A DNA stretch of 64,000 nucleotides from Stomorhina lunata (GCA_933228675.1 OW121743.1:91137998-91201997), one strand, 5' to 3'. Shown: positions 12,225-25,527, counted from the first letter of the stretch. Translations and numbers: made by a program. Notes: generated from the sequence alone by a model not told the origin.

Positions 12225-15200
12225 TATTTTTATAGGAAATTTTTCAAAAATTTACTATTTTTATAGGAAATTTTTCAAAAATTTACTATTTTTATAGGAA
12301 ATTTTTCAAAAATTTACTATTTTTATAGGAAATTTTTCAAAAATTTACTATTTTTATAGGAAATTTTTCAAAAATTTACTATTTTTATAGGAAATTTTTC
12401 AAAAATTTACTATTTTTATAGGAAATTTTTCAAAAATTTACTATTTTTATAGGAAATTTTTCAAAAATTTACTATTTTTATAGGAAATTTTTCAAAAATT
12501 TACTATTTTTATAGGAAATTTTTCAAAAATTTACTATATTTATAGGAAATTTTTCAAAAATTTACTATTTTTATAGGAAATTTTTCAAAAATTTACTATT
12601 TTTATAGGAAATTTTTCAAAAATTTACTATTTTTATAGGAAATTTTTCAAAAATTTACTATTTTTATAGGAAATTTTTCAAAAATTTACTATTTTTATAG
12701 GAAATTTTTCAAAAATTTACTATTTTTATAGGAAATTTTTCAAAAATTTACTATTTTTATAGGAAATTTTTCAAAAATTTACTATTTTTATAGGAAATTT
12801 TTCAAAAATTTACTATTTTTATAGGAAATTTTTCAAAAATTTACTATTTTTATAGGAAATTTTTCAAAAATTTACTATTTTTATAGGAAATTTTTCAAAA
12901 ATTTACTATTTTTATAGGAAATTTTTCAAAAATTTACTATTTTTATAGGAAATTTTTCAAAAATTTACTATTTTTATAGGAAATTTTTCAAAAATTTACT
13001 ATTTTTATAGGAAATTTTTCAAAAATTTACTATTTTTATAGGAAATTTTTCAAAAATTTACTATTTTTATAGGAAATTTTTCAAAAATTTACTATTTTTA
13101 TAGGAAATTTTTCAAAAATTTACTATTTTTATAGGAAATTTTTCAAAAATTTACTATTTTTATAGGAAATTTTTCAAAAATTTACTATTTTTATAGGAAA
13201 TTTTTCAAAAATTTACTATTTTTATAGGAAATTTTTCAAAAATTTACTATTTTTATAGGAAATTTTTCAAAAATTTACTATTTTTATAGGAAATTTTTCA
13301 AAAATTTACTATTTTTATAGGAAATTTTTCAAAAATTTACTATTTTTATAGGAAATTTTTCAAAAATTTACTATTTTTATAGGAAATTTTTCAAAAATTT
13401 ACTATTTTTATAGGAAATTTTTCAAAAATTTACTATTTTTATAGGAAATTTTTCAAAAATTTACTATTTTTATAGGAAATTTTTCAAAAATTTACTATTT
13501 TTATAGGAAATTTTCAAAAATTTACTATTTTTATAGGAAATTTTTCAAAAATTTACTATTTTTATAGGAAATTTTTCAAAAATTTACTATTTTTATAGGA
13601 AATTTTTCAAAAATTTACTATTTTTATAGGAAATTTTTCAAAAATTTACTATTTTTATAGGAAATTTTTCAAAAATTTACTATTTTTATAGGAAATTTTT
13701 CAAAAATTTACTATTTTTATAGGAAATTTTTCAAAAATTTACTATTTTTATAGGAAATTTTTCAAAAATGTACTATTTTTATAGGAAATTTTTCAAAAAT
13801 TTACTATTTTTATAGGAAATTTTTCAAAAATTTACTATTTTTATAGGAAATTTTTCAAAAATTTACTATTTTTATAGGAAATTTTTCAAAAATTTACTAT
13901 TTTTATAGGAAATTTTTCAAAAATTTACTATTTTTATAGGAAATTTTTCAAAAATTTACTATTTTTATAGGAAATTTTTCAAAAATTTACTATTTTTATA
14001 GGAAATTTTTCAAAAATTTACTATTTTTATAGGAAATTTTTCAAAAATTTACTATTTTTATAGGAAATTTTTCAAAAATTTACTATTTTTATAGGAAATT
14101 TTTCAAAAATTTACTATTTTTATAGGAAATTTTTCAAAAATTTACTATTTTTATAGGAAATTTTTCAAAAATTTACTATTTTTATAGGAAATTTTTCAAA
14201 AATTTACTATTTTTATAGGAAATTTTTCAAAATTTACTATTTTTATAGGAAATTTTTCAAAAATTTAGTATTTTTATAGAAATTTTTCAAAAATTTACTA
14301 TTTTTATAGGAAATTTTTCAAAAATTTACTATTTTTATAGGAAATTTTTCAAAAATTTACTATTTTTATAGGAAATTTTTCAAAAATTTACTATTTTTAT
14401 AGGAAATTTTTTCAAAAATTTACTATTTTTATAGGAAATTTTTCAAAAATTTACTATTTTTATAGGAAATTTTTCAAAAATTTACTATTTTTATAGGAAA
14501 TTTTTCAAAAATTTACTATTTTTATAGGAAATTTTTCAAAAATTTACTATTTTTATAGGAAATTTTTCAAAAATTTACTATTTTTATAGGAAATTTTTTC
14601 AAAAATTTACTATTTTTATAGGAAATTTTTCAAAAATTTACTATTTTTATAGGAAATTTTTCAAAAATTTACTATTTTTATAGGAAATTTTTCAAAAATT
14701 TACTATTTTTATAGGAAATTTTTCAAAAATTTACTATTTTTATAGGAAATTTTTCAAAAATTTACTATTTTTATAGGAAATTTTTCAAAAATTTACTATT
14801 TTTATAGGAAATTTTTCAAAAATTTACTATTTTTATAGGAAATTTTTCAAAAATTTACTATTTTTATAGGAAATTTTTCAAAAATTTACTATTTTTATAG
14901 GAAATTTTTCAAAAATTTACTATTTTTATAGGAAATTTTTCAAAAATTTACTATTTTTATAGGAAATTTTTCAAAAATTTACTATTTTTATAGGAAATTT
15001 TTCAAAAATTTACTATTTTTATAGGAAATTTTTCAAAAATTTACTATTTTTATAGGAAATTTTTCAAAAATTTACTATTTTTATAGGAAATTTTTCAAAA
15101 ATTTACTATTTTTATAGGAAATTTTTAAAAAATTTACTATTTTTATAGGAAATTTTTCAAAAATTTACTATTTTTATAGGAAATTTTTCAAAAATTTACT

Positions 15201-16195
15201 ATTTTTATAGGAAATTTTTCAAAAATTTACTATTTTTATAGGAAATTTTTCAAAAATTTACTATTTTTATAGGAAATTTTTCAAAAATTTACTATTTTTA
15301 TAGGAAATTTTTCAAAAATTTACTATTTTTATAGGAAATTTTTCAAAAATGTACTATTTTTATAGGAAATTTTTCAAAAATTTACTATTTTTATAGGAAA
15401 TTTTTCAAAAATTTACTATTTTTATAGGAAATTTTTCAAAAATTTACTATTTTTATAGGAAATTTTTCAAAAATTTAGTATTTTTATAGAAAATTTTTCA
15501 AAATTTACTATTTTTATAGGAAATTTTTCAAAAATTTACTATTTTTATAGCAAATTTTTCAAAATTTTACTATTTTTATAGGAAATTTTTCAAAATTTGA
15601 CTATTTTTATAGGAAATTTTTCAAAAAATTTATTATTTTTATAGGAAATTTTTCAAAAATTTACAATTTTTATAGGAAATTTTTCAAAAATTTACTATTT
15701 TTATAGGAAATTTTTCAAAAAATATACTATTTTTTCAAAAATTTACTATTTTTACAGGAATTTTTTCAAAAATTTACTATTTTTATAGGAAATTTTTCAA
15801 AAATTTCCTATTTTTATAGGAAATTTTTCAAAAATTTCTTATTTTTATATGAAGTCTTTCAAAATTTCTAATTTTTATAGGAAATTTTTCAAAAAATTCT
15901 TATCTTCATAGGAAATTTTACAAAAATTTCTTATTTTTATAGGAAATTTTTCAAATATTTCTTATTTTTATAGGAATTTTTTTAAAAATGTCTTATTTAT
16001 ATAGGAAATTTTTCAAAATTTTCTTATTTTTATAGGATTTTTTTCAAAAATGTCGTATTTTTATAGAATTTTTTTCAAAAATTTCTTATTTTTATAGGAA
16101 GTTTTTTAAAAATTTATTAATTATATAGAATATTTTTTTCAAAATTTCTAAATTTTATAGGAAATTTTTCAAAAATTTCTTAATTTTAGTCCCTA
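12225..16195 (+). repeat. 31-bp minisatellite array, ~128 copies
   Basis: A head-to-tail array of a 31-bp unit whose core reads TTTACTATTTTTATAGG. From 12225 to about 15480 the copies are nearly identical, with rare single-base changes or 1-bp indels (for example near 13510, 14230, 14408 and 14596). After 15480 they decay progressively to about 16195. The homogeneous centre and decayed edge fit unequal exchange or replication slippage. The array ends about 50 bp past the Inx7 polyadenylation signal, so it abuts that gene's 3' end. Confidence 0.98.
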
Positions 16196-16242
16196 AAATA
16201 TCTAAATTCATCAAAAAACTGCAACAATTTCAAATCGTCTTT

Positions 16243-16248
16243 TTTATT
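16243..16248 (-). promoter_or_regulatory. Candidate polyadenylation signal of Inx7
   Basis: AATAAA on the - strand, about 55 bases past the Inx7 stop codon. It is the nearest canonical signal and would give a short 3' UTR ending just before the minisatellite array. Confidence 0.45.
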
Positions 16249-16301
16249 TAAAAAAGAAAATATACTTAAAATCTAATAAAAAATTTTATAAAAAAAAAAA
16301 A

Positions 16302-18655
16302 TTAATCAAGTTTATGACTGACACTTGGTTTACTCAACAGAGGCATATCGACTTCATCAATTCTCATAGTCCTCATATGGGCCGGATCCATATCCCTCGC
16401 CAACGAAGCATTAATACTATTATCAAGTTGTTCATCAGGAAATTCACTAGCCAAATGATAGATGACTTTTTTGAAGAGAAATTCGGAAAGATTACTACGC
16501 AAGAAAAACAAAAACATCCAATTGGAAAAATTGCATTTGCTAACAACGGCCGAAAGCTCCTTTTCATCCAGTTTACCAGGTTTAGCCCAATACAAAGAGT
16601 AACGGGTAAATTTAAGGCTAAAAATTTAATATTAAAACAATAATATCCCAAATAAAACAAAAACTCAAGTACTTACTTTTTGTAAAAGAACAAAGTAAAA
16701 ACTCTCCATATGAGACCCAAAACAGTGGCGACCACAACAAAGGCATACCAGAACCACAGAATAGTATAGATCTTTTCATTGATAATATTCAAGGCCATCA
16801 CGCAGAGGGTATCATGCATTTGCAGTGAACCCGAAGCACCATATTTATGGAAATGACATTTTGTAACTTTAGGAAATACGATATCTAAAGCATCCATTTG
16901 ATCGGTCCACCTCTCATGTAAGACTTTGGAACCCAACGAATAAAAAGCGCCCCCCAAAAACTTATTAGTCCAATAAATTTGCACAATAATATTTATTAGA
17001 TTAAGTACTTCGGCGAATACCAAATGAGCGCCCCATGATTGATTTAAACGCATACGATCAATCATTGTACGACGTATATCTTTGATACGTGAATCCATTT
17101 CATCCATTGAGGGTATATTTAAGTTTCCTATTTGAAGTGATTTATGTTGTAAGTATTTGGTAAGACCAACCATTTTTAAACCGAATACCAAAGATTTTAC
17201 GCGGCCACCTAGAGTAAGAGGAAAATTGTTATTTTTATAGGAATTTTTTTAAAAATCTACTATTTTTATAGGAAATTTTTCAAAGATTTACTAATTTTAT
17301 AGGAAATTTTTAAAAATTTACTAATTTTATAGAAAAATTTTTCAAAATTTTTCAATTTTTATATGAAATTTTTCAAAGAAAAACTTTTTTTATAGGAAAT
17401 TTTTCAAAAATTTTATATTTTTATAGGAAATTTTTCAAAAATTTTCTATTTTTATAAGAAATTTTTCAAAAATTTCTTATTTTTTTAGGAAATTTTGCAA
17501 AAATTTCTTATTTTCATAGGAAATTTTTAAAAAATTTTCCATTTTTATGGGAAAATTTTCTATTTTTATAGGAAATTTTTCAAAAATTTTCTATTTTTAT
17601 AGGAAATTTTTCAAAAATGTTCTATTTTTATAGGAAATTTTTCAAAAATTTTCTATTTTTATAGGAAATTTTTTAAAATTTTTCTATTTTTATAGGAAAT
17701 TTTTCAAAATTTTTCTATTTTTATAGGAAATTTTTCAAAAATTTTCTATTTTTATAGGAAATTTTTCAAAATTTTTCTATTTTTATAGGAAATTTTTCAA
17801 AAATTTTCTATTTTTATAGTAAATTTTTTAAAAATTTTCTATTTTTATAGGAAATTTTTGAAAAATTTTCTATTTTTATAGGAAATTTTTCAAAAATTTT
17901 TTATTTTTATAGGATTTTTTTTAAATTTTCTATTTTTATAGGAAATTTTTAAAAAATTTCATAGGAAATTTCTTATTTTTTAGGAAATTTTCCAAAAATT
18001 TCTTATTTTTATAGGAATTTTTTTTTTTAAATTTTCTATTTTTATAGAAAATATTTCAAAAATTTTCTATTTTTATAGGAAATTTGGCTATTTAAAGGAA
18101 ATTTAACTGTTTATACAAAATTTTTTAAAAAGTTCTTAAAAAAAGTTTTAAAAATTTTTCTTTAAAAATTCGTATTAAAAATGCTTTACCTTCCCATTTC
18201 TTCCACAAAAAACGGGGTAAGTAGAAACACAAAGCCTGACCGAACAGCACAAATGGTACCCATTGATAGTAAGCATGTCTCTTAATGGGTTCTTCTTGGG
18301 TTTCATATGGACCAATACCCGGTTGAAATATGGCACCAGCTGATAAGGCGGAATTATTTAAGTGACGTACCTAAAAATACAAACTATAATAAATATATTT
18401 CGACTCAAAAAAAGAACTTACCAAAGTAAAAGTTGGTGTAAAGAAACAATAAGTATTAATCACATGTGCGGGTATTGTATCCGAAATACATTTTATATGT
18501 TCACCAACATATTGTCGGGAACAGACCAATATAGTGGCGACTATTAATATGACAAAAGTCCAACGATAGTGTAATTTGAAAACTACATTGTCTATTATTA
18601 CACGTTTAGGATTGAATTTCAAAAACGGTGTCACTGAACTGAAGGTATTCAGCAT
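16302..18655 (-). CDS. Inx7: Innexin 7, gap-junction channel subunit (four exons)
   Basis: Innexins are four-pass membrane proteins that form invertebrate gap-junction channels. Four coding exons join in frame with GT-AG introns: 18655-18422, 18370-18190, 17208-16677 and 16617-16302, giving 420 residues, close to the fly Inx7 length. The start MLNTFSSV matches Drosophila Inx7 as remembered and has the good context CAAAAATG. Visible hallmarks are TM1 around residues 32-48, paired cysteines C56 and C70 in the first extracellular loop, the YYQWV signature (112-116) at TM2, WKKWEGGR at the exon 2/3 join, and C256 (KCHFHKYG) and C274 in the second loop. TM3 and TM4 lie in exon 3. Introns 1 and 3 are only 51 and 59 bp, but intron 2 is 981 bp and consists almost entirely of the 31-bp minisatellite. 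No disabling change is seen. Confidence 0.94.
17222..18085 (+). repeat. 31-bp minisatellite inside Inx7 intron 2
   Basis: About 28 diverged units fill almost all of the 981-bp second intron of Inx7 (17209-18189). They are in the same + orientation as the big downstream array and therefore antisense to the gene. They are more diverged than the 12.2-15.5 kb units, often TTTTCTATTTTTATAGG rather than TTTACTA, which suggests an older or separately evolving array. Confidence 0.95.
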
Positions 18656-19400
18656 TTTTGCTTAATTAACAAATTTTTTTCACTTTTCTTTAAAAATTAG
18701 AACACTTTTAATTTTGTTTGCAAAATGCAAATAATAAAGTTTTAAAGATTAAATTTCACTTGTTCGTTTTTCTTTTTTATAAAATCTAAAAAAAAATATA
18801 TCGTTTCAACGCGCTTTATTCGACGTCCTCTTCATAACGTTCGTAATACATTTTGTCAACTAAATATTTCTCTTTATTTCCTATCAGTTCCTAGGCCCCA
18901 TATTATTATTTTTCTTATATTATTTGCTCTATATTGAAAATTAAAGTCTCAAGTTTTTACTTTAAAAATTGTTTTTATCACAATATTTTAGTTTGTCCAT
19001 GTGTTACTTTTGCTGTATTGCAACAGTTTTAAGTTTATTTTTGAGTTAAATTTCATAATTGTTTTTGTTGAAAAATTATGGCCTTTTTCTGTTGTGATAA
19101 GATAACATTTCTTTAAGTGTAATTTGAGTTAAAAGTTCTCACAGTTTGAGAAAAAAAGTTTTAGAAAAAAGTTCTTAGTTAATTGCAAATCTTGCACCGG
19201 ACAAGGAAGTTGCATATGTTTAACATATACATCATTTTATTTGTAACAAGAGATGTCCGCCAAACTTGTCTTGGACCGTCTTAAAGCAATAACAAATAGT
19301 TTTGTATGTTTATATCTTTATAACTGAGCCACCGATCGATTTGTTCTATTAACATAATCTAAACCCCATTAGAATGTTAACATAAACGAAATATTTTTAT
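18656..19400. other. Inx7 upstream region
   Basis: Holds the 5' UTR and presumably the promoter of Inx7 on the - strand. No core promoter motif could be placed with confidence. The stretch 18790-18850 is less AT-rich than its surroundings. Confidence 0.35.
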
Positions 19401-19403
19401 ACA

Positions 19404-19745
19404 AGGATTGTTCCAAATAAAATTTGTAGTTGAATTTAGTTCAAAAAACATTGTGCGATATACAAATTCAAAAAAATGCGAAAATCGCATGTTTTTGAAT
19501 ACGAATTCGTTTTAATAAAGTTTGCTGAACAATATTTCTTAATTTTTAAAGATTTCCTTATCTCTCTGGTTAACGCTTAGCTTGGTCGATAGTTTCGTAT
19601 TTTATACAAATTCGAACTGACGTATTGGAATGAAAAAGTTCAATCATTAAGAAATTCGTTTTTGAAAAGCTGGAACTCGTTTCTTTCTGATCGAGGTTTT
19701 CCTTTCAATTCTCACCTTCTTTCCTGTACCGTTTAATGGCATTTG
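19404..19745 (-). pseudogene. Relic of the DD37E-type element
   Basis: The end-like word CCAAATAAAATTTGTAGTTG at 19412 resembles the inner end of the element at 50270. On the - strand, 19742-19686 resembles the helix-turn-helix coding part (AATGCCATTAAACGGTACAG, then GAAAGGAAAACCTCGATCAG). Most of the interior is lost. Confidence 0.5.
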
Positions 19746-20159
19746 CAAAGATCATCCTTCAAGTTTTTTGATATTTTTTAAAGTACATAACATAATACAA
19801 GCATTACTCTTTGATATCACTTTAAAGTTTCAGGCAATTCCAAAGACATATTCTGAACAGACCTATTTTTCTTGAAGGTTATGACATTTCCTCAAATATA
19901 TCTTAATTAAAAATCTTTTGTCATAAAATCACGGACAGAAATGGTGAACAATAGATATTTCAATAAAATTCGTCATCTTTCAGCTTAAAATTTCTTGAGT
20001 CATTTTTTATGTTCATGAATATTTTAAAAAACAACTACAAAGGAAGTGATAACAATTAAGTGGACGCAAATAAGTTTACTCGATAAATCGGATATTTAAA
20101 ACAAAATAATTTTTTATTGCATCACAATATAATATTTAAATATGTTTAAAATTTCAAAG
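19746..20159. other. AT-rich non-coding stretch
   Basis: No gene or clear repeat seen. Confidence 0.35.
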
Positions 20160-22980
20160 ATGTACTTTTTAAAGGAAATTTACTTTATAAGGGAGATTTT
20201 TCAAAAATTTACTTTTTAAAGAAAATTAAAAAAAAAATATACTTTTTAAAAAAAATTTAAACAGCTTTTAGAAAAATTTTTTTTTTCAAATTTACAAAAA
20301 TTCACTTTTTATAGAAAAATTTTCAAAATTTGACTATTTATAGGAAATTTTTGCAAAATTTCAATATTTACAGGCAATTTTTAAAATTTTACAATTTGTA
20401 GAAAATTTTTCAAAATCTCACTATTAACAGGCAATTCTTTAAAAAATTTACTATTTTTATAGGAAATTTTTTAAAAATGTACTATTTTTACAGGAAATTT
20501 TTCAAAAATTTCCTATTTTTATAGGGAATTTCTAAAAAATGTCCTTTTTAATAGGAAATTATTCAAAAATTTACTATTTTATAGGAAATTATTCAAAAAT
20601 TTACTATTTTTATAGGAATTTTTTCAAAAATTTCACTATTTAAAGGAAATTTTTTTAAGAATTTTACTATTTATAGGAAATTTTTCAAAAATTTACTATC
20701 TATAGGAATTTTTCAAAAATTTACTATTTTTATAGGAAATTTTTCAAAAATTTACTATTTTTATAGGAAATTTTTCAAAAATTTACTATTTTGATAGGAA
20801 ATTTTTCAAAAATTTACTATTTTTATAGGAAATTTATCAAAAATTTACTATTTTTATAGGAAATTTTTCAAAAATTTACTATTTTTATAGGAAATTTTTC
20901 AAAAATTTTCTATTTTTAAAGGAAATTTTTCAAAAATTTACTATTTTTATAGGAAATTTTTCAAAAATTTACTATTTTTATAGGAAATTTTTCAAAAATT
21001 TACTATTTTTATAGGAAATTTTTCAAAAATTTACTATTTTTATAGGAAATTTTTCAAAAATTTACTATTTTGATAAGAAATTTTTCAAAAATTTACTATT
21101 TTTATAGGAAATTTTTCAAAAATTTACTATTTTTAAAGGAAATTTTTCAAAAATTTACTATTTTTAAATGAAATTTTTCAAAAATTAACTATTTTTATAG
21201 GAAATTTTTCAAAAATTTACTATTTTTATAGGAAATTTTTCAAAAATTTACTATTTTTATAGGAAATTTTTCAAAAATGTACTATTTTTATAGGAAATTT
21301 TTCAAAAATTTACTATATTTATAGGAAATTTTTCAAAAATTTACTATATTTATAGGAAATTTTTCAAAAATTTACTACTTTTATAGGAAATTTTTCGAAA
21401 ATTTACTATTTTTATAGGAAATTTTTCAAAAATTTACTATTTTTATAGACATTTTTTTAAAAATTTACTATTTTTATAAAAATTTTTTTCAAAAATTTAC
21501 TATTTTTATAGGAAATTTTTTTAAAAATTTACTATTTTTATAGGAAATTTTTCAAAAATTTACTATTTTTATAGGAAATTTTTCAAAAATTTACTATTTT
21601 TAAAGGAAATTTTTCAAAAATTTACTATTTTTAAATGAAATTTTTCAAAAATTTACTATTTTTATAGGAAATTTTTTAAAAATTTACTATTTTTATAGGA
21701 AATTTTTCAAAAATTTACTATTTTTATAGGAAATTTTTCAAAAATTTACTATTTTTATAGGAAATTTTTCAAAAATTTACTATATTTATAGGAAATTTTT
21801 CAAAAATTTACTATTTTTATAGACATTTTTTTAAAAATTTACTATTTTTATAAAAAATTTTTTCAAAAATTTACTATTTTTATAGGAAATTTTTTTAAAA
21901 ATTTACTATTTTTATAGGAAATTTTTCAAAAATTTACTATTTTTATAGGAAATTTTTCAAAAATTTACTATTTTTATAGGAAATTTTTCAAAAATTTACT
22001 ATTTTTATAGGAAATTTTTCAAAAATTTACTATTTTTATAGACATTTTTTTAAAAATTTACTATTTTTATAAAAAATTTTTTCAAAAATTTACTATTTTT
22101 ATAGGAAATTTTTTTAAAAATTTACTATTTTTATAGGAAATTTTTCAAAAATTTACTATTTTTATAGGAAATTTTTCAAAAATTTACTATTTTTATAGAA
22201 AATTTTTCAAAAATTTACTATTTTTATAGGAAATTTTTCAAAAATTTACTATTTTTATAGAAATTTTTTCAAAAATTTACTATTTTTATAGGAAATTTTT
22301 TAAAAATTTACTATTTTTATAAGAAACTTTTCAAAAAATTACTATTCTTATAGGAAATTTTTCAAAAATTTACTATTTTTATAGGAAATTTTTCAAAAAT
22401 TTACTATTTTTATAGAAAATTTTTCAAAAATTTACTATTTTTATAGGAAATTTTTCAAAAATTTACTATTTTTATAGGAAATTCTTCAAAAATTGTCTAT
22501 ATTTATAGGAAATTTTTTAAAAATTTTATATTTTTATATAAATTTTCAAAAGTTTTCTATTTTTATACGAAATTTTTCAAAAGTTTTTAAAAATTTTCTA
22601 TTTTTATAGGAAATTTTTCAAAAGTTTTTAAAAATTGTCTATTTTTATAGGAATTTTTTTAAAAATTTCACTATTTTTTGGAAATTTTTCAAAATTTGAA
22701 TATTTAGGAAATTTTTTAAAACTCATAAAATTTCTCATAGGAAATTTTTCGAAATTAAAAATTTATAGGAAATTTTTAAAAATTTTAGGTAATTTTTCAA
22801 AATTTTTAGGAAGTTTTTCAAAATTGCACTTTCTATAGGAAATTTTTCTAAATTTCACTATTTATAGAAATTTTTCAAAATTTCACTATTAATAGGAAAT
22901 TTTACAAAATTTTTCTAAAATTTCACAATTTTTCGAGAATTTTTCAAATTTCGCCATTTATTGGAAATATTTTATTATAT
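20160..22980 (+). repeat. 31-bp minisatellite array upstream of Inx7
   Basis: About 90 units in the + orientation. The edges (20160-20690 and 22490-22980) are badly decayed and the centre is well conserved. Within the centre, a block with variant units (TATAGACATTTTTTTAAAAA and TATAAAAAATTTTTTCAAAA) recurs near 21445, 21820 and 22040, evidence of higher-order duplication of several-unit blocks. No coding content. Confidence 0.95.
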
Positions 22981-23874
22981 ATTTTCTTCAGTTTGAAATA
23001 AGAATGTACGAAATTTTAAACTGTCAACATCAAGCACTTACACATAAGATTGATTTGCATAGAAAACAAATTTATTACTCATTATGCGACTGTTTATTGT
23101 TCCAAAAAAAGACATTGTTAGCAAAAATTTATGGCTAATAAAAATATAATTATTGCGACAAACTATAATTAATTGCCCAAAAAACAGATTTTGCTAACAA
23201 GTTAGTGTCGACAAATTATGTTAAAAAAATGAGAGACAGACAAAAAAAACTTAATGATATTTAAAAATGGTATCTTTGGAAATTACTTAACAAAAGTTTC
23301 GAGTTTCATGAAAAATATGTTTTTTTCTTCAACATTTGCTCATTCATCACCTTAAAATCTTTCTTGATTTTTGTTCTTTTCAGATAAAATCTGAAAAGGT
23401 GTAATTAGAAAAATGCGTTGACAAATAGTAAAAGTATTTTTTTTTTTTTGTTTCTTTCTTAAAGTTTGTTTTTCATATCATCATCTGTATTTAAAAAAAA
23501 AAAAAGCTGATAAAATGTTACTTCTGTTTTAAAATTTTACTTTAAAAAAAATTTATCTTATCAGAATTTGTTTTGTGAACTCATTTCATTCTAACAAAGT
23601 CTTACAGCTATTTTTTTAAATTGTCAACGTGTTTTAGTTAGTATATGTACTAAAGTACTTGAAGAAATAAAACTGAATGTCATTTAAAGACATGACAAAA
23701 CAATTTTCTTAAAATTTTATATTCAGAGAAAAATTTTTTAAACGTTTCTAAAATTAAAGGTAATAGACATAACATAAGAAACTAATAAACATTTAAAAAT
23801 ATAAATTATTTAAAATTTTAATACAAATTAGTCAAGGGCAAAAAAATTATTTGATATTACTAGTTATAAAAACA
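22981..23874. other. AT-rich non-coding stretch
   Basis: No gene, RNA or repeat boundary recognised; several long A or T runs. Confidence 0.4.
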
Positions 23875-23876
23875 TA

Positions 23877-25464
23877 TGGGCAAATCCTGCGTGACGGACG
23901 ATACATTTGTACGGATTTGGTTGTACTTACCCAGTGAGAAAAAAGGTTTATTCTCAAATTGAGGATGATTTGAAAATAATTCTTTTTTCAAATGTCAAAC
24001 GTTTGATACTGATTTGAGAATAATAGCGTTCTCAACAAAAAGGGAAAAAGTTTGAAATAAGGTTGGATATCCAATTTATATAACACCATTGTTCAAATTA
24101 TTCTCAAATAATCTTAGGGTTTGATAATGATTTGAGAATAACATTTATTCTCAATTTGAGAAACTATCATTTTTCAAAGGTTTATTCTCAAATGAACCCT
24201 CATTTGAAAATGAATGTAAATCTCAAACATCTGTTCAGGTTTGAAAAAAACGTTTGAAATCATATGTAAAAGTCATCATATTTCAAACGTTTGACACTGT
24301 TCTTACTGGGTAAATTTATCCCATTGTCATTCCGCACTAGATACCTTTGCACAGTTTTCAGGGAACATTAGCCCATCAATTGTGCTATCGAATGGCTTCT
24401 GTTAATTTACATACTTCTTTTGGAGGAAAAAGATATTCGCTTTTAAAGTGGTGTAACGGACGCTACAAAAAATGGAAGTGACTTTTTTTCAACACGTGTT
24501 TCTGTAAATTTTATCAAATCGGTCAGAATCAGAGGATTACAAAACAGCTTTTATAAAGTATTTTAAAGTTTCCAGTTTCACCAAAAATCCATAAATGAAC
24601 TGTTGCGGACGCTACGTGACGGACGATACAGTTTTTACTTGAATGTTTTTTATTAGGAAAAAATGCATATCTTATATTTTTTTTAAGGGTTCGTTAATAA
24701 GTGAAAATAATGGTTTTATTTTTTCCCGAATTTCATCTCCCTTCTTTTCATGTTCGCGGTTAAAATGCGATTTTTGGGCACAATGTAATATTTCACAAAA
24801 CGGCTAAATATATATTTTATTTTTTATTTAAAGTTTTACTTTTTTTGCGTCTTATTTTTCGTCCCAAGAATGCTGCGGCTAAAATTTCAAAATCCTCAAA
24901 ATCTTTAATTTAATCTGTGGATATAGATAGTGTTATTGCTTTCTGAATAAGACAGACATGTGTTCGTAAATTTTGCATTTAAATAAATATTATTTTGTAA
25001 AAAATTTAAACTGTGACGGACGCTACACATTTTCTTTTACATATTATTTTCAGCCTAATGTAAAGCATACTATAAGTTCTCTTTACGAACCAATTTCAGT
25101 TGGAGAAAAAAGAAAAAAAGGGCTACACCCTGTGTGCCCTTTTTTACTTGACGTTATTTATATCACTCCAATTACCTTTGATGAGGTCTTTGGCATCTAA
25201 TTGTAAAAAATTAAGCAGACTTTGAGCCCCTACTGAAACTTGATACCTAAATGGATGTTTTAGTGATTTTTGTGAACTTAAAAAACCTATTATTTTAAAA
25301 AATGTAAAAAAATTCGAGATGGGTGCAAATAAAACCCTGTCATTCACGAAGAGACCAATCAAAAATTGAATCCATTATATGGTAAATTTTTTCATAAACA
25401 CAAATACGCGATTTTGACAGTTTTAAAATTTTGTCCTTGGTTTAATGTTTTTCGGATTTGCCCA
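23877..25464. mobile_element. Non-autonomous TA-flanked DNA transposon, copy B (inverted to copy A)
   Basis: Ends TGGGCAAATC and GATTTGCCCA, flanked by TA on both sides. It is inverted relative to copy A at 860-2225, with clear matches along its length. It carries the same repeated GACGGACGCTAC-type motifs near 23889, 24454, 24598 and 25014. A 381-bp MITE has inserted at 23930. Without the MITE it is about 160 bp shorter than copy A, so it has internal deletions. Confidence 0.75.
23930..24310. mobile_element. MITE nested in copy B (CCCAGTGAGAA ends, TA duplication)
   Basis: A 381-bp element with ends CCCAGTGAGAA and TTCTTACTGGG, flanked by TA. Copy A keeps the empty site (GTACTTAAATG, near 2174 on the other strand), and the filled site reads GTACTTA-element-TAAATTT. 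This proves a TA duplication. The interior is rich in TTCTCAAAT and its complement, so it can fold. A truncated relative is at 62054-62226. Confidence 0.85.
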
Positions 25465-25484
25465 TATGTACATAATGCCGACAT

Positions 25485-25527
25485 ACACACAATATACCAC
25501 AAATCCACATTATCACCATTCACTCTA
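25485..25527. mobile_element. Single end of the TAGTGCAGG-type MITE
   Basis: On the complementary strand this reads TAGAGTGAATGG followed by a GATAATGTGG-type word, matching the right end of the element at 481-823. The other end is not found. Confidence 0.4.

Noticed and set aside
12225..16195. Regular 31-bp spacing looks superficially like a CRISPR array
   Set aside because: The whole unit repeats with no variable spacers, no cas genes are near, and the sequence is a fly genome. It is a minisatellite.
16302..16643. Plus-strand open frame of 109 codons over the last Inx7 exon
   Set aside because: It is antisense to a spliced innexin exon with a well-supported frame.
22635..22838. Open frame rich in GNFSK-like repeats, like the one at 30731-30955
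   Set aside because: Both are simply translations of minisatellite units; stops are avoided by chance in a decayed stretch.
24973..25362. Opposed short open frames in transposon copy B
   Set aside because: They are not conserved in copy A and show no domain features.
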